Shown piece by piece: positions 23,081 through 29,878 of a DNA stretch of 34,734 nucleotides (positions within the stretch are counted from its first letter, which is position 1; each line of letters opens with the position of its first letter). The notes below the pieces were generated by a model. It was given only the letters and a program-made list of their open reading frames with translations, did not search any database and had not been told where the DNA came from. Source of the stretch: Actinomadura sp. BRA 177 (GTDB taxonomy: Bacteria; Actinomycetota; Actinomycetes; Streptosporangiales; Streptosporangiaceae); NCBI RefSeq assembly GCF_013372625.1, contig NZ_JABXFD010000385.1, forward strand, positions 1 to 34,734. The letters are read 5' to 3'. The translations under genes were made by a program, and so were the position numbers.

Positions 23081-23965
23081 CTAGTGCACGCGAAGGAGAA
23101 CCGACCAGGTTATCGGACCGACGATGCCGTCGTCATCGACTCCGCCCCACCGCTGAACCGCCTTGACGGCCGCCTCGGTCGTGTCGTCGAACGTCCCCGT
23201 CATCCGCACCTCCGGATGACTCCGCGCCAGCAGCAACCCCTGCACGCTCTGCACATGCTCGCCGGTGTCGCCCTTGCTCAGCTCCGGGAGATTCCGCACC
23301 ATGTCCTCCGTCCAGTTGCCCCCGCCGTAGGAGGGCCGTCCGTAACCGGCGATCACGTTGGAGCCGCGGACGCGGCGCTTCACCGCGTCGTCGGTGTTGC
23401 CCTCGATGGTCTGCAGCCGTCCGCCGCCGAGCACGACCTCGACCACGCCGACGTGGTCGATCGCGCTGATGTTGTTGGACGCGCCCCAGTCGAAGAACAC
23501 GATGTCGCCGGCCTTCGCCTGGTTGACACTGGCGGTCGTCCCGCTGTGCCAAAAACCGACTCTTTGGAAATCCTGGGCATGCCAGACTGTAAATGCGCGA
23601 TCTCCCGCAGGTAGGACGGCGGTCGTGTTACCACTGTGCCGCGCCCAGTAGGTGACGGCCATGTCGCACCAGGCCGCCCTGAGGAACGCGTCCCCGTGCC
23701 TGGACGCGTACTCCCTGGTGATGGTGTTAGGACGGCCGGACATTCCCAGCGACTTCCGAGCCTCACTGATCATCCCGGTCGCGCCGGTCGCCGCAGCGCT
23801 GATCTTCTTCTCGGCCCGGAAGACCCCATCGGCGTCCGGTTCGCCGAAGAGCTCCCGGAGCACCTGCTCCTCGTCGGGCTCGGTGGGGTGATGGACGCCG
23901 TAATGCACGTCCACCTCGTCCATATGGGCTGCTTCGTTGGCATCTGTTCGGTTTTCGGCGATCAC
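23081..23965 (-). CDS. CHAP-domain amidase/peptidase with C-terminal peptidoglycan-binding domain, no signal peptide
   Basis: A 294-residue protein. An acidic N-terminal segment contains VHYGVHHPTEPDEEQVLREL. Next comes a CHAP (NlpC/P60-like) domain with candidate catalytic C100 in AAWCDMAVTYWA, a histidine in AIDHVGVV and TIEGNT beyond it. The end is a PG_binding_1 domain (LSKGDTGEHVQSVQGLLLA, GTFDDTTEAAVKAVQRW). It should cleave peptidoglycan peptide or amide bonds. I prefer GTG at 23965 because GGAGG lies 5 nt upstream; a longer frame opens at GTG 24031. No hydrophobic export signal is present from either start, which is odd for a cell-wall hydrolase. No holin or phage genes are nearby. 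Confidence 0.8.
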   Translation of the reverse strand: MIAENRTDANEAAHMDEVDVHYGVHHPTEPDEEQVLRELFGEPDADGVFRAEKKISAAATGATGMISEARKSLGMSGRPNTITREYASRHGDAFLRAAWCDMAVTYWARHSGNTTAVLPAGDRAFTVWHAQDFQRVGFWHSGTTASVNQAKAGDIVFFDWGASNNISAIDHVGVVEVVLGGGRLQTIEGNTDDAVKRRVRGSNVIAGYGRPSYGGGNWTEDMVRNLPELSKGDTGEHVQSVQGLLLARSHPEVRMTGTFDDTTEAAVKAVQRWGGVDDDGIVGPITWSVLLRVH

Positions 23966-24103
23966 ATGCTCCTCCAGGAGCGCCGTAATGGGATAAACCC
24001 TTACTTCTCCTGAATTTGCGTCAAAACACACCCAAGGGCCGGGCCGTCGGCGGCACGCCGGTCAACGAGGCGATGAGCAGGGGTTTCGGGGTAGGGGCCC
24101 GGT

Positions 24104-24199
24104 ATGTTCCTCTTCTTCTCGTCCCGGCTCGGCTGTCTCGGGTCGCTGATCGTGACGCTGCTCCTGAGCGGGATCGTCTACCTGATCATCAGTCGCTGA
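24104..24199 (+). CDS. 31-residue membrane microprotein
   Basis: ATG at 24104, preceded by AGGGG about 7 nt upstream, opens a 31-codon frame ending TGA at 24197-24199. The product starts MFLFFSSRLGCLGSLIVTLL and ends LIISR: one hydrophobic helix with a conserved-looking N-terminus F-F-S-S-R-L-G-C-L-G-S-L. I recall similar tiny proteins of about 30-35 residues in many actinomycetes, without known function. It lies in the gap between the divergent CHAP gene and the cupin-like gene. Its size is below normal gene-calling limits. The good ribosome site and protein-like composition support it; function is unknown. Confidence 0.6.
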   Translation: MFLFFSSRLGCLGSLIVTLLLSGIVYLIISR

Positions 24200-24378
24200 C
24201 ACCGGCGTGATCGGTTTGACAAGGGGGCGGCTGTGCGTGTGTTCTTGGGGGCGTGACCAAGCGCGTGTCGATCGACAGCTCCGTGGCCCTGGGCCGCGCG
24301 GCCAGCGCGCTGTGTCCTTCGTGTTGTCGCTGAACCCGTTCTCACCGGCCGACACTCGTACACGAAGGACCTTTTCCC

Positions 24379-24789
24379 GTGGACCTTTCCGTGGTTCCCG
24401 ATCTCACCATGCGTGGCCAGGACGATCCGCACGACCGCGCCATCGCCGTCCGTCCGCCGACCGTGGGGCAGCTCGCCGCTCGCGTCCGTGCGCTGGCCGC
24501 ACGTCCCGACGAGTGGTGGCGGCTCGTCCGGTTCGACGCCGACCGTCCGCAGGACGTCCCGCTAGAGGACGGAACCTGGCTGACGACCTGGCCGCCTGGC
24601 CACGGAGGCACCGTGCACGGCGGCGTCAGCACCCTGGTCGCGGGGGAGTTGGCCGTCGTGACGATCACTGAGCGCGGTGTCACCGAGCGGCCGCTGCGCG
24701 CCAACCGGATCCGCGTGCACGGCGGCCCGCAGGCGCTGACGAACCCCGGGCCGGCCTTCGCGGTCAGCCTGCATGCCGGTCATCGGTGA
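24379..24789 (+). CDS. Cupin-like protein related to cysteine dioxygenase, metal site not evident
   Basis: A 136-residue protein starting at GTG 24379, with GAAGGA about 9 nt upstream. The order PPTVGQLAARVRALAARPDEWW, WLTTWPPGHGGTVHGG, VAGELAVVTITERG, LRANRIRVHGGPQALTNPGP, AFAVSLHA resembles short actinomycete cysteine-dioxygenase-like cupins. The cupin H-x-H pair expected after the W-x-P-G-x-x-x segment is not seen (HGG instead), nor is the later histidine after R-V-H-G-G. Metal-dependent thiol oxidation is therefore doubtful. It ends 26 bp inside the convergent TetR gene. The family name is moderate confidence; hypothetical cupin is the safe call. Confidence 0.65.
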   Translation: MDLSVVPDLTMRGQDDPHDRAIAVRPPTVGQLAARVRALAARPDEWWRLVRFDADRPQDVPLEDGTWLTTWPPGHGGTVHGGVSTLVAGELAVVTITERGVTERPLRANRIRVHGGPQALTNPGPAFAVSLHAGHR

Positions 24790-25474
24790 GGTAGCGGGAC
24801 GCGGCTTCGCGGCCGATCAGGGGCAGCAGTGCGAAGTAGGTCAGGGACGGGAGCAGCGACGGGAGTTCGGCGGCCTCGCCCGTCTCCATCTGGACGTGGA
24901 TCGCGCTGTAGATGCCGCCGACGATCGCGTCCACCACGGCGACCGGGACGGACGGCAGGGACGGGCCGGTGAGGAAGTCGCGGAACCGGGCGAGGTTGTC
25001 CAGCCGCGCCTGCCGGACCTGCGGGCCCGCCGCGTTCACCTCCACCAGCGACACCCGCGCGAACCGGGGCTCGCGGGCCAGGGCGGCGAGCAGGGTGCGC
25101 AGGGCGGCGTGGATGCCGTCCGGCCGGTCCGGCGCCGACTCGTAGGCGTGCGTCATGCGGGCGAGCAGGATGTCCATGCCGCGCTGGTAGGCGGCGAGGA
25201 AGCAGTCGTCCAGGCCGGTGAAGTGCGCGTAGAACGTCTTCTTCGTGACGCCGGCGCCCTCGGTGACCCGGCTGATCGTGGTGTGCGCGTAGCCGCGCTC
25301 GGACACGACCTGGACGAACGCGTCGATCAGCCGTTCACGCTGGATGCCGGCGACGGTCTCGGGGGAGAGGCCGTGCCGTCCGGGCTTGATGGCGCGGCCC
25401 GGATCCAGCGCGGACCGCGACCCCGGCAGCACGTCCGTGCATCCCGCCTCGGGTGTCCCGGTCTGCCCTGACAT
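24764..25474 (-). CDS. TetR/AcrR-family transcriptional regulator
   Basis: A 236-residue TetR protein from ATG 25474 (GGGG about 5 nt upstream); a GTG at 25492 would add six residues. After a variable N-terminus of about 40 residues, the helix-turn-helix reads IQRERLIDAFVQVVSERGYA, HTTISRVTEGAGVTKKTFYA, HFTGLDDCFLAAYQRG. The C-terminal domain (LAALAREPRFARVSLVEV, VVDAIVGGIYSAIH) is of the common actinomycete type. It overlaps the 3' end of the convergent cupin-like gene and lies downstream of the PspC group without obvious linkage, so no target can be assigned. Confidence 0.88.
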   Translation of the reverse strand: MSGQTGTPEAGCTDVLPGSRSALDPGRAIKPGRHGLSPETVAGIQRERLIDAFVQVVSERGYAHTTISRVTEGAGVTKKTFYAHFTGLDDCFLAAYQRGMDILLARMTHAYESAPDRPDGIHAALRTLLAALAREPRFARVSLVEVNAAGPQVRQARLDNLARFRDFLTGPSLPSVPVAVVDAIVGGIYSAIHVQMETGEAAELPSLLPSLTYFALLPLIGREAASRYLTDDRHAG

Positions 25475-25542
25475 CGAACCCCATTCCGTCACCTGCCGTC
25501 GGGATCACACTACTTCCCGTTCCGGGGCGGCGGGAGCCCTGG

Positions 25543-25764
25543 TCAGCGCAGGTGGCGGCGCCGCGCGCGGGTCAGCACCCGGACGGTGCCGACGAGGCCG
25601 AGCCCGATCAGCACCACGGGGGCCAGCACGGTCGCCGACAGGACGGGCTCGTCCGTCAGGCCCTCGGCGAGGAACAGGCCGGCGAGGGCGAGGAAGAACA
25701 GCCCGGTCACCGGGCCCGCCGGGTCGAACCGGTAGCGCTTGGTCGCCTTCTTGTCCTCAGCCAC
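25543..25764 (-). CDS. Small two-helix membrane protein coupled to the PspC protein gene
   Basis: A 73-residue protein with a charged N-terminus (MAEDKKATKRYRFDPAGP), two hydrophobic helices (VTGLFFLALAGLFLAEG and LSATVLAPVVLIGLGLVGTV) and a basic tail (RARRRHLR). The GTG at 25764 overlaps the stop of the PspC-domain gene by 8 nt, so the two are co-translated. It probably accompanies the PspC protein in the membrane, but I recognise no functional family. Confidence 0.75.
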   Translation of the reverse strand: MAEDKKATKRYRFDPAGPVTGLFFLALAGLFLAEGLTDEPVLSATVLAPVVLIGLGLVGTVRVLTRARRRHLR

Positions 25765-27043
25765 GGTGCACGTCCACGTCTCCGACCTTGCCGCGTATCC
25801 GCAGCTCGATCACGGGCGGGTTGCCACCGGGCGTCTCCGGTTCGAGGACGCGGGTGACCTTGGCGTTCGGCCCGCTCGTCGTCCGGTGCTGGATGCTCAG
25901 GTCGCCGAGCGCGATCTTCGCGTCCACCCGCACGCGGGCGGCGGCCGGGATCGTCACCGCGAGCCCGCCCAGGCCCACCTGCGCGTCGATCGTGACGCGC
26001 TGCCCGGGGGTCATCGAGAGGGCGGTGAGGTCGAGGTCGCCCTGGCCGATGCCGACCTTGTAGGTCTGGTTGGTCTGCGAGACGTCGGTGGGGTGCCAGT
26101 CGATGTCCCCGTACTCGGCATTGCGCGGCATATCGCCCACCACGGTCGTCGTCAGCATGCTGAGGGTCAGCAGGGTGCCCGCCGTGGCGAGCCCGTGCGT
26201 CCGGAACCAGCCGCCGAGGACGAGGCCGAGGCCGACGACCGCGAGCGCGGGCGCCATGACGATCAGCCAGGAGTCGGGGGCCGGGTAGCCCTTGGCGACG
26301 GGGATCAGCGCGGCGCCCGCGGCCATGGCCAGCAGCAGCGTGATCGTCGCCGCCGGCGACCGGCCGCCGCCGCACCCTTCCTTCTTGGGCGCCTTCTTCG
26401 TCGCCGGCACGTCGTCGGCGAGCGCGTCGGCGCGGGTGGCCGAGTACTCGGCGAGGTCGATCATGCCGGGCGGCAGCCCGCCGCCGGCCGGCCGCTCCTC
26501 AGGCAGGTCCTTGTAGAGGGAGACGCCACCGACGATGACGTCCTCCGACCGCGTCCACTCCGCGGACGGCTCCGGCGGGTGCCCGGCGAGCCGCTCGGGG
26601 ACGGACCGCGCCGCCGCCACCAGGTCCGCGCCCCGCGAGCGCGCGACCACCAGCACCAGCCCGACCACCACCATGACGGCGATCGCGTCGGTGTAGGCGC
26701 CGCCGAACAGGGCCAGCGCGACGCCGACGCACAGCAGCGCGCCCAGGATCGACAGGACGGCCTGCGCGTCGAACCACCGCTTGAAGAACTGCTCCGCGAG
26801 CGACGACTCGCCGGGGCTCGCGGGCATCAGCAGCGCCGCCGCGATGTAGAGCAGGACGCCCTGCCCGTGCGCCAGCACGAGGATCGCGAAGCCCACGCGG
26901 AAGACGACGGGGTCGATGCCGGTGTAGCGGCCGAGGCCGGTGCACACGCCGGCGAGCAGCCGCCGGTCCGCGTCCCGCGCCAGCCGCTGGTAGCCGTGGT
27001 CCGTCCGCTCTCGCGTCCTCTGCTCGCCGTCCATGCCTGCCAT
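25757..27043 (-). CDS. PspC-domain membrane protein with LiaF-like C-terminal domain
   Basis: A 428-residue membrane protein. The N-terminal PspC domain, about residues 20-75, reads RLARDADRRLLAGVCTGLGR then DPVVFRVGFAILVLAHGQG. More hydrophobic helices follow at about 95-140. A charged cytoplasmic-type linker (SLYKDLPEERPAGGG, KKAPKKEGCGGG) precedes further helices. The C-terminal part is a beta-repeat domain (GQGDLDLTAL, QVGLGGLAVTIP, KIALGDLSIQ) of the LiaF/cell-wall-active-antibiotic-response type. PspC and LiaF proteins sense or modulate envelope stress through a partner kinase. Here a PspC-histidine kinase and LuxR-type regulator are transcribed divergently 140 nt away, which strongly suggests one signalling unit. 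The start is ATG 27043, with ATG 27034 as an alternative. Confidence 0.85.
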   Translation of the reverse strand: MAGMDGEQRTRERTDHGYQRLARDADRRLLAGVCTGLGRYTGIDPVVFRVGFAILVLAHGQGVLLYIAAALLMPASPGESSLAEQFFKRWFDAQAVLSILGALLCVGVALALFGGAYTDAIAVMVVVGLVLVVARSRGADLVAAARSVPERLAGHPPEPSAEWTRSEDVIVGGVSLYKDLPEERPAGGGLPPGMIDLAEYSATRADALADDVPATKKAPKKEGCGGGRSPAATITLLLAMAAGAALIPVAKGYPAPDSWLIVMAPALAVVGLGLVLGGWFRTHGLATAGTLLTLSMLTTTVVGDMPRNAEYGDIDWHPTDVSQTNQTYKVGIGQGDLDLTALSMTPGQRVTIDAQVGLGGLAVTIPAAARVRVDAKIALGDLSIQHRTTSGPNAKVTRVLEPETPGGNPPVIELRIRGKVGDVDVHRG

Positions 27044-27044
27044 C

Positions 27045-27122
27045 GTGACGCGTCACCGCCCCCGCGCGGTATCGGGGACGTCCCTGACCGGACCCTGAGC
27101 CGGTTCCGGGGTACGTCCCTGA
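27045..27122. promoter_or_regulatory. Divergent PspC/two-component control region with CCCTGA repeats and a palindrome
   Basis: CCCTGA occurs at 27082-27087, 27093-27098 and 27117-27122 (11 and 24 bp apart), in the contexts GGGGACGTCCCTGA and GGGGTACGTCCCTGA for the outer two. A perfect 12-bp palindrome, GTGACGCGTCAC, lies at 27045-27056 next to the PspC start. Same-direction, helically phased units suit a NarL/LiaR-type response regulator acting on both promoters. Confidence 0.5.
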
Positions 27123-27183
27123 TGCGGTGCGCGCGCGGGCGTGTGACGATCGGTGACGTGGGAGTACCGAGGAAGGGGCGGCG

Positions 27184-28374
27184 GTGAGCCAGGAGACGGC
27201 GGAGCTGCCGGACACGGCGCCCGAGCGGGCGCCGGTGCTGGAGCGCGCCGCCGAGGGCGCGCTCGTGGCCGGCGTGTGCCGCGGGCTGGCCGGGCATCTG
27301 GGCGTGGACGTGCTGCTCGTCCGCGCCGGGTTCGTGCTGCTGACGGTGGCGAGCGGGTTCGGCATCGCCGCGTACGCCGCGTTCTGGATCCTCGTCCCCG
27401 CGCCGGAGAAGGTCCCGTCGGCCGAGCGGCGGCGCGGCCGCGACTGGGGCCAGCTGCTCGCCTACGCGGCGGTCACGCTGGGCCTCGCGGTGCTGCCGTG
27501 GGGCGCGGCCGGGGTCGTCCAGTGGGCGCTGTGGCCGTTCATCATCGGCGGCGTCGGCGCCGCGATCCTGTGGCAGCAGGCCGACCGCGACCAGCGGCAG
27601 CGGTGGACGCTGCCGCTCCGGCAGCGCTGGCTGCGCAGCCTGATGGGCCTGCTGCTGGTGGTCGGCGGCATCGGCGGCGTCGTCGTGCAGAACGTGGAGG
27701 CCGCCCAGGCGCGGTCGGTGATCATCGCGATGGCGATCATCCTGACCGGGGTCGCGGTGATCGTGACGCCGTGGGTGGTGCGGCTCTGGCAGGACCTGGA
27801 CGCCGAGCGGCACGAGCGCATCCGCTCCCAGGAGCGCGCCGAGCTGGCCGCGCACATCCACGACTCGGTGCTGCACACGCTGACGCTGATCCAGCGGAAC
27901 GCGCACGACACGCGGGAGGTGCAGCGGCTCGCCCGGTCCCAGGAGCGGACGCTGCGGACGTGGCTGTACGAGCCGCGCGCCGACCCCGACCAGACGTTCG
28001 CCGCCGCGATCCGGGAGCTCGCCGGGGAGGTCGAGGACGACCACGGCGTGCCGATCGAGATCGTCTGCGTGGGCGACACGGCGCTGGAGGAGCGGCTCGG
28101 CGCGGCGCTGCAGGCGGCGCGGGAGGCGATGGTGAACGCCGCCAAGTACTCGGAGGCGCCGTCGGTGTCGGTGTACGCGGAGGTGGAGAGCGACGAGATC
28201 GCCGTGTTCGTCCGGGACCGCGGCAAGGGATTCGACCTCGACCAGGTGCCGGGGGACCGGATGGGCGTCCGGGGGTCCATCATCGGACGTATGGAGCGCA
28301 ACGGCGGCAAGGCGACCGTCCGGACCGCGCCGGGCGAGGGCACCGAAGTGCGGCTGGAGATAAAGAAGTCATGA
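27184..28374 (+). CDS. PspC-domain sensor histidine kinase (NarL/LiaS-like)
   Basis: A 396-residue kinase. An N-terminal PspC domain (AAEGALVAGVCRGLAGHLGV, then hydrophobic VLLTVASGFGIAAYAAFWIL) is followed by more membrane helices at about 92-135 and 155-197. The cytoplasmic HisKA_3 region carries the phospho-acceptor H226 in ELAAHIHDSVLHTL. The ATPase domain has the N box (AREAMVNAAKYS) and G box (VRDRGKGFDL). The GTG start at 27184 follows GGAAGGGG. Its TGA overlaps the response-regulator start (ATGA). It probably senses envelope stress together with the divergent PspC/LiaF-like protein and phosphorylates the adjacent regulator. Confidence 0.9.
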   Translation: MSQETAELPDTAPERAPVLERAAEGALVAGVCRGLAGHLGVDVLLVRAGFVLLTVASGFGIAAYAAFWILVPAPEKVPSAERRRGRDWGQLLAYAAVTLGLAVLPWGAAGVVQWALWPFIIGGVGAAILWQQADRDQRQRWTLPLRQRWLRSLMGLLLVVGGIGGVVVQNVEAAQARSVIIAMAIILTGVAVIVTPWVVRLWQDLDAERHERIRSQERAELAAHIHDSVLHTLTLIQRNAHDTREVQRLARSQERTLRTWLYEPRADPDQTFAAAIRELAGEVEDDHGVPIEIVCVGDTALEERLGAALQAAREAMVNAAKYSEAPSVSVYAEVESDEIAVFVRDRGKGFDLDQVPGDRMGVRGSIIGRMERNGGKATVRTAPGEGTEVRLEIKKS

Positions 28375-29012
28375 GCGAGGCGTTGAAGCGGGTCGTGCTG
28401 GTCGACGACCACCAGATGTTCCGGACCGGCGTGAAGGCGGAGCTGGGCGGCGGCGTGGAGATCGTCGGCGAGGCGGGCGACGTGGACGAGGCGGTCACGG
28501 TGATCCGCGGGGCGCGGCCGGACGTGGTGCTGCTGGACGTCCACCTGCCCGGCGGCGGGGGCATCGAGGTGCTGCGCCGGCTGCACGGGAACGTCCCGTC
28601 CAAGTTCCTCGCGCTGTCGGTGTCGGACGCGGCGGAGGACGTGATCGGGGTCGTGCGGGGCGGCGCGCGCGGCTACGTCACCAAGACGATCTCGGGCCCG
28701 GAGCTGACGGACGCGATCGGCCGGGTCGCCGACGGCGACGCCGTGTTCTCGCCCCGGCTCGCCGGTTTCGTGCTGGACGCGTTCGCCGCCACGGACGTCC
28801 CGGCGGTCGACCCCGAGCTGGACCAGATCACCCAGCGGGAGCGGGAGGTGCTGCGGCTGATCGCGCGCGGCTACGCCTACAAGGAGATCGCGAAGGAGCT
28901 GTTCATCTCGGTGAAGACGGTGGAGACGCACGTGAGCAGCGTGCTGCGCAAGCTCCAGCTGTCGAACCGGCACGAGCTGTCGCGCTGGGCCGCCGCCCGC
29001 CGCCTCGTATAG
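28371..29012 (+). CDS. LuxR/NarL-type response regulator
   Basis: A 213-residue two-component regulator. The receiver domain (residues about 7-125) has the acidic pair D12-D13, phospho-acceptor D56 in VLLDVHLPG and the conserved lysine in YVTKTISGPEL. The C-terminal LuxR helix-turn-helix at about 148-208 reads ITQREREVLRLIARGYAYKE, LFISVKTVETHVSSVLRKL. The ATG at 28371 overlaps the kinase stop, so stoichiometric expression is likely. The phased CCCTGA repeats in the divergent promoter upstream of the kinase are its best candidate binding sites (inference). Confidence 0.93.
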   Translation: MSEALKRVVLVDDHQMFRTGVKAELGGGVEIVGEAGDVDEAVTVIRGARPDVVLLDVHLPGGGGIEVLRRLHGNVPSKFLALSVSDAAEDVIGVVRGGARGYVTKTISGPELTDAIGRVADGDAVFSPRLAGFVLDAFAATDVPAVDPELDQITQREREVLRLIARGYAYKEIAKELFISVKTVETHVSSVLRKLQLSNRHELSRWAAARRLV

Positions 29013-29046
29013 AGGGCATCGAGGCTGAACCGTTATCAGCGGCCGA

Positions 29047-29063
29047 TACAGTCGCTGGTCATG
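29047..29063 (+). promoter_or_regulatory. Candidate leaderless promoter of the DUF4190 gene
   Basis: TACAGT at 29047-29052 fits an actinomycete -10 (TAnnnT). It is followed by 8 nt and ATG at 29061, with no ribosome site. CTGAAC at 29025-29030 is a weak -35. This suggests the natural start is ATG 29061. Confidence 0.35.
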
Positions 29064-29128
29064 GCATATCCACCCCCGGACCCGGATATCCGGGCTCCCA
29101 GCCGCCCTATCAGCCCCCTCCGCCACCG

Positions 29129-29812
29129 ATGCCGCCGGGCCCCGGCTACGGGTCCCCGTACGGCAACGACAAGACCAACGGGCTGGCGGTCGCGGCCTTC
29201 GTCACCGGGCTCCTCGGCTGCTTCGGCGTCCTCGGCGCCATCCTCGGGGCGATCGCGCTGGGCCAGATCGGCCGGAACGGCGGCCGGGGCCGCGGTCTCG
29301 CGATCGCCGGCATCGTCCTGTCCTGCCTGTGGATCGTCACGGGCATCGCGATCGGCGTCATCGTGGCGGCCAGCGACTCCTCCTCCACCGGCAGCGGGAG
29401 CACGCCGAGCGTGACCCGCACGAAGCCGAAGGAGGTGGACGCGCAGGAGATGAAGCTCGGCGACTGCATCAACGACAACAAGGTCGCGGGGAACCCGTCC
29501 GCGACGGAGCCGGTCCAGGTCGAGAGCGTCAAGATCGTCCCGTGCACGTCGCCGCACGACGGCGAGGTGACGGCCGTCTTCAAGCTGCCGGGTTCGACGC
29601 TGCCGCCGGAGTCGCAGCTGCGGCGGCTGGCCGAGGACGGCTGCAAGATCCGCACCCGGGCGAAGGTGAGCGGCGACCCGGCGGCGAGCAGCCTGGCGAA
29701 CTCCTACTACTACCCCACGGACCAGTCGTGGCGGGCGGGCGACCGCAACGTCACCTGCGTCGCGGTCGCCGCCGACGAGGGCACGAAGCTCACTCGTCCG
29801 CTGCGGGGCTGA
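29129..29812 (+). CDS. DUF4190 / septum-formation-domain membrane protein, apparent N-terminal frameshift
   Basis: A 227-residue open frame from ATG 29129. Two helices of a DUF4190 domain lie at about 17-72 (GLAVAAFVTGLLGCFGVLGA, GLAIAGIVLSCLWIVTGIAI). An outer domain of the septum-formation type follows (EMKLGDCINDN, VKIVPCTSPHDGEVTAVF, DQSWRAGDRNVTCVAV), with paired cysteines. The coding signal extends upstream: in this frame 29081-29128 reads PGYPGSQPPYQPPPPP, a typical Pro/Gly/Tyr-rich N-terminus. The likely natural start, ATG 29061 (MAYPPP), is in another frame. One extra C in the run at 29073-29077 would join them. It is therefore either a sequencing error in a homopolymer or a real slippage or phase-variable site. 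Confidence 0.75.
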   Translation: MPPGPGYGSPYGNDKTNGLAVAAFVTGLLGCFGVLGAILGAIALGQIGRNGGRGRGLAIAGIVLSCLWIVTGIAIGVIVAASDSSSTGSGSTPSVTRTKPKEVDAQEMKLGDCINDNKVAGNPSATEPVQVESVKIVPCTSPHDGEVTAVFKLPGSTLPPESQLRRLAEDGCKIRTRAKVSGDPAASSLANSYYYPTDQSWRAGDRNVTCVAVAADEGTKLTRPLRG

Positions 29813-29819
29813 CCTTCCC

Positions 29820-29863
29820 GGCGTCCGCCGGGCGGCCGGCCCGCCGCCCGGGCCCGGGACGCC
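29820..29863. terminator. Large G/C hairpin between convergent genes
   Basis: Outer arms GGCGTCC (29820-29826) and GGACGCC (29857-29863) enclose inner arms CCGGGCGG (29828-29835) and CCGCCCGG (29844-29851). It sits between the DUF4190 stop (29812) and the convergent serine hydrolase stop (29879), the expected place for a bidirectional terminator. Confidence 0.6.
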
Positions 29864-29878
29864 GCTTCAGCCGCGGCT

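Noticed and set aside
23081..23965. CHAP gene as part of a prophage lysis cassette
   Set aside because: No holin, tail, integrase or other phage gene nearby, and base composition matches the surroundings.
24216..24245. TTGACA at 24216 as a promoter of the cupin-like gene
   Set aside because: No convincing -10 at 16-18 nt (TGTTCT at best), so I did not list it.
29061..29414. 117-codon frame from ATG 29061 as a separate gene
   Set aside because: After MAYPPP it becomes Arg/Ser/Ala-rich with no domain and overlaps the real DUF4190 coding sequence. It is only the start of that gene before the frame change.
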